DNA of 64,000 nt, from the NCBI GenBank assembly GCA_031263195.1, contig JAISGD010000010.1, positions 96,075-160,074 of the forward strand, written 5' to 3'. Origin of the DNA: Campylobacteraceae bacterium (GTDB taxonomy: Bacteria; Campylobacterota; Campylobacteria; Campylobacterales; Campylobacteraceae). Position 1 is the first letter of the stretch. Each line of letters opens with the position of its first letter. The notes under the pieces were generated by a model. That model had not been told where the DNA came from. It did no database searches and saw only the letters and a list, made by a program, of their open reading frames with translations. A program made the position numbers and the translations under genes. Positions 63,329-64,000 of the stretch are shown here, in pieces.

Positions 63329-64000
63329 TGTATATTCCAAAACCATCAATTTTTGACCCAAACGATTTAGGACACTTTGGCATATACGGCGGTCGATTTG
63401 TGCCCGAAACTCTTATGCCTGTTTTACAAGAACTTGAAGAAGAGTATAAAAAAGTGCGTTTCGATAAAGAGTTTTGGAGTGAAGTTAATAAATATTTTCA
63501 AGATTATGCCGGGCGACCTTCGCCTCTTTATTTCGCACAAAACCTCTCAAATGAGATTGGAGCGAAAATATATCTGAAAAGAGAAGATTTAAATCACACA
63601 GGTTCGCATAAAATAAACAATACCATCGCGCAAGGACTTCTCGCGAAAAAGATGGGTAAAAAAAAGATTATTGCCGAAACGGGAGCGGGACAACACGGAG
63701 TTGCAAGCGCTACGGTAGCGGCTCTTTTAGGGCTTGAGTGCGAGATATTTATGGGCGAAAAAGATATCCAAAGACAAGAGCTTAACGTATTTCGTATGAA
63801 ACTTTTAGGCGCTAAAGTACATAGTGTAAAAAGCGGCAGTAAAACGTTAAAAGACGCCATGAACGACGCTATAAGACATTGGGTGACAAATGCCAGAGAC
63901 ACTTTTTATGTTATCGGCACAGTCGCCGGTCCGCACCCATATCCTATGATGGTTAGAGATTTTCAAGCTATTATCGGCGCTGAGGCAAGAGAGCAAATTT
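63328..64000 (+). CDS. trpB: Tryptophan synthase beta chain (3' end outside window)
   Basis: [33 protein letters not shown] overlaps apt stop. Confidence 0.95.
   Translation, partial: MYIPKPSIFDPNDLGHFGIYGGRFVPETLMPVLQELEEEYKKVRFDKEFWSEVNKYFQDYAGRPSPLYFAQNLSNEIGAKIYLKREDLNHTGSHKINNTIAQGLLAKKMGKKKIIAETGAGQHGVASATVAALLGLECEIFMGEKDIQRQELNVFRMKLLGAKVHSVKSGSKTLKDAMNDAIRHWVTNARDTFYVIGTVAGPHPYPMMVRDFQAIIGAEAREQI

Overview
The window is Campylobacterota-like (epsilonproteobacterial) chromosomal DNA, AT-rich, with mostly housekeeping genes: partial phoH at the left edge, purU, trmL, thyA-folA, an RbbA-type ABC-2 exporter operon, RNase P RNA, acpS, mntP, argD, gltX, slt, fbp, metG, queC, ybeY, rpoD, an aspA-dcu-ansA locus with an adjacent two-component system, folD-lepB, rpiB-apt, and partial trpB at the right edge. 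About 18.4-25.6 kb is an accessory island of small cargo genes: PNPOx-like proteins, HTH plus nucleotidyltransferase, an SDR, a phage-like orphan, two AlkD/HEAT proteins, GNAT and peptidase E. It carries two related attC-like palindromic blocks and a 34-bp direct repeat bracketing a 3.3-kb segment. The observations I rate highest are: (1) a winged-helix/nucleotidyltransferase gene split exactly at an A_AAA_AAT heptamer, where a -1 shift would rebuild one protein; (2) a (CT)8 repeat plus T8 tract in the signal-peptide codons of a GLUG-repeat lipoprotein, a likely phase-variation switch; (3) a possible integrase-less cassette cluster (CALIN); (4) a stand-alone sigma region-4 protein encoded directly after rpoD; (5) an apparent excess of ACATGTAA/TTACATGTAA; (6) an OmpA paralogue cluster with a tandem-domain member and an inserted Clp-fold protease gene. 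All family calls come from reading motifs by eye; no database search was run.
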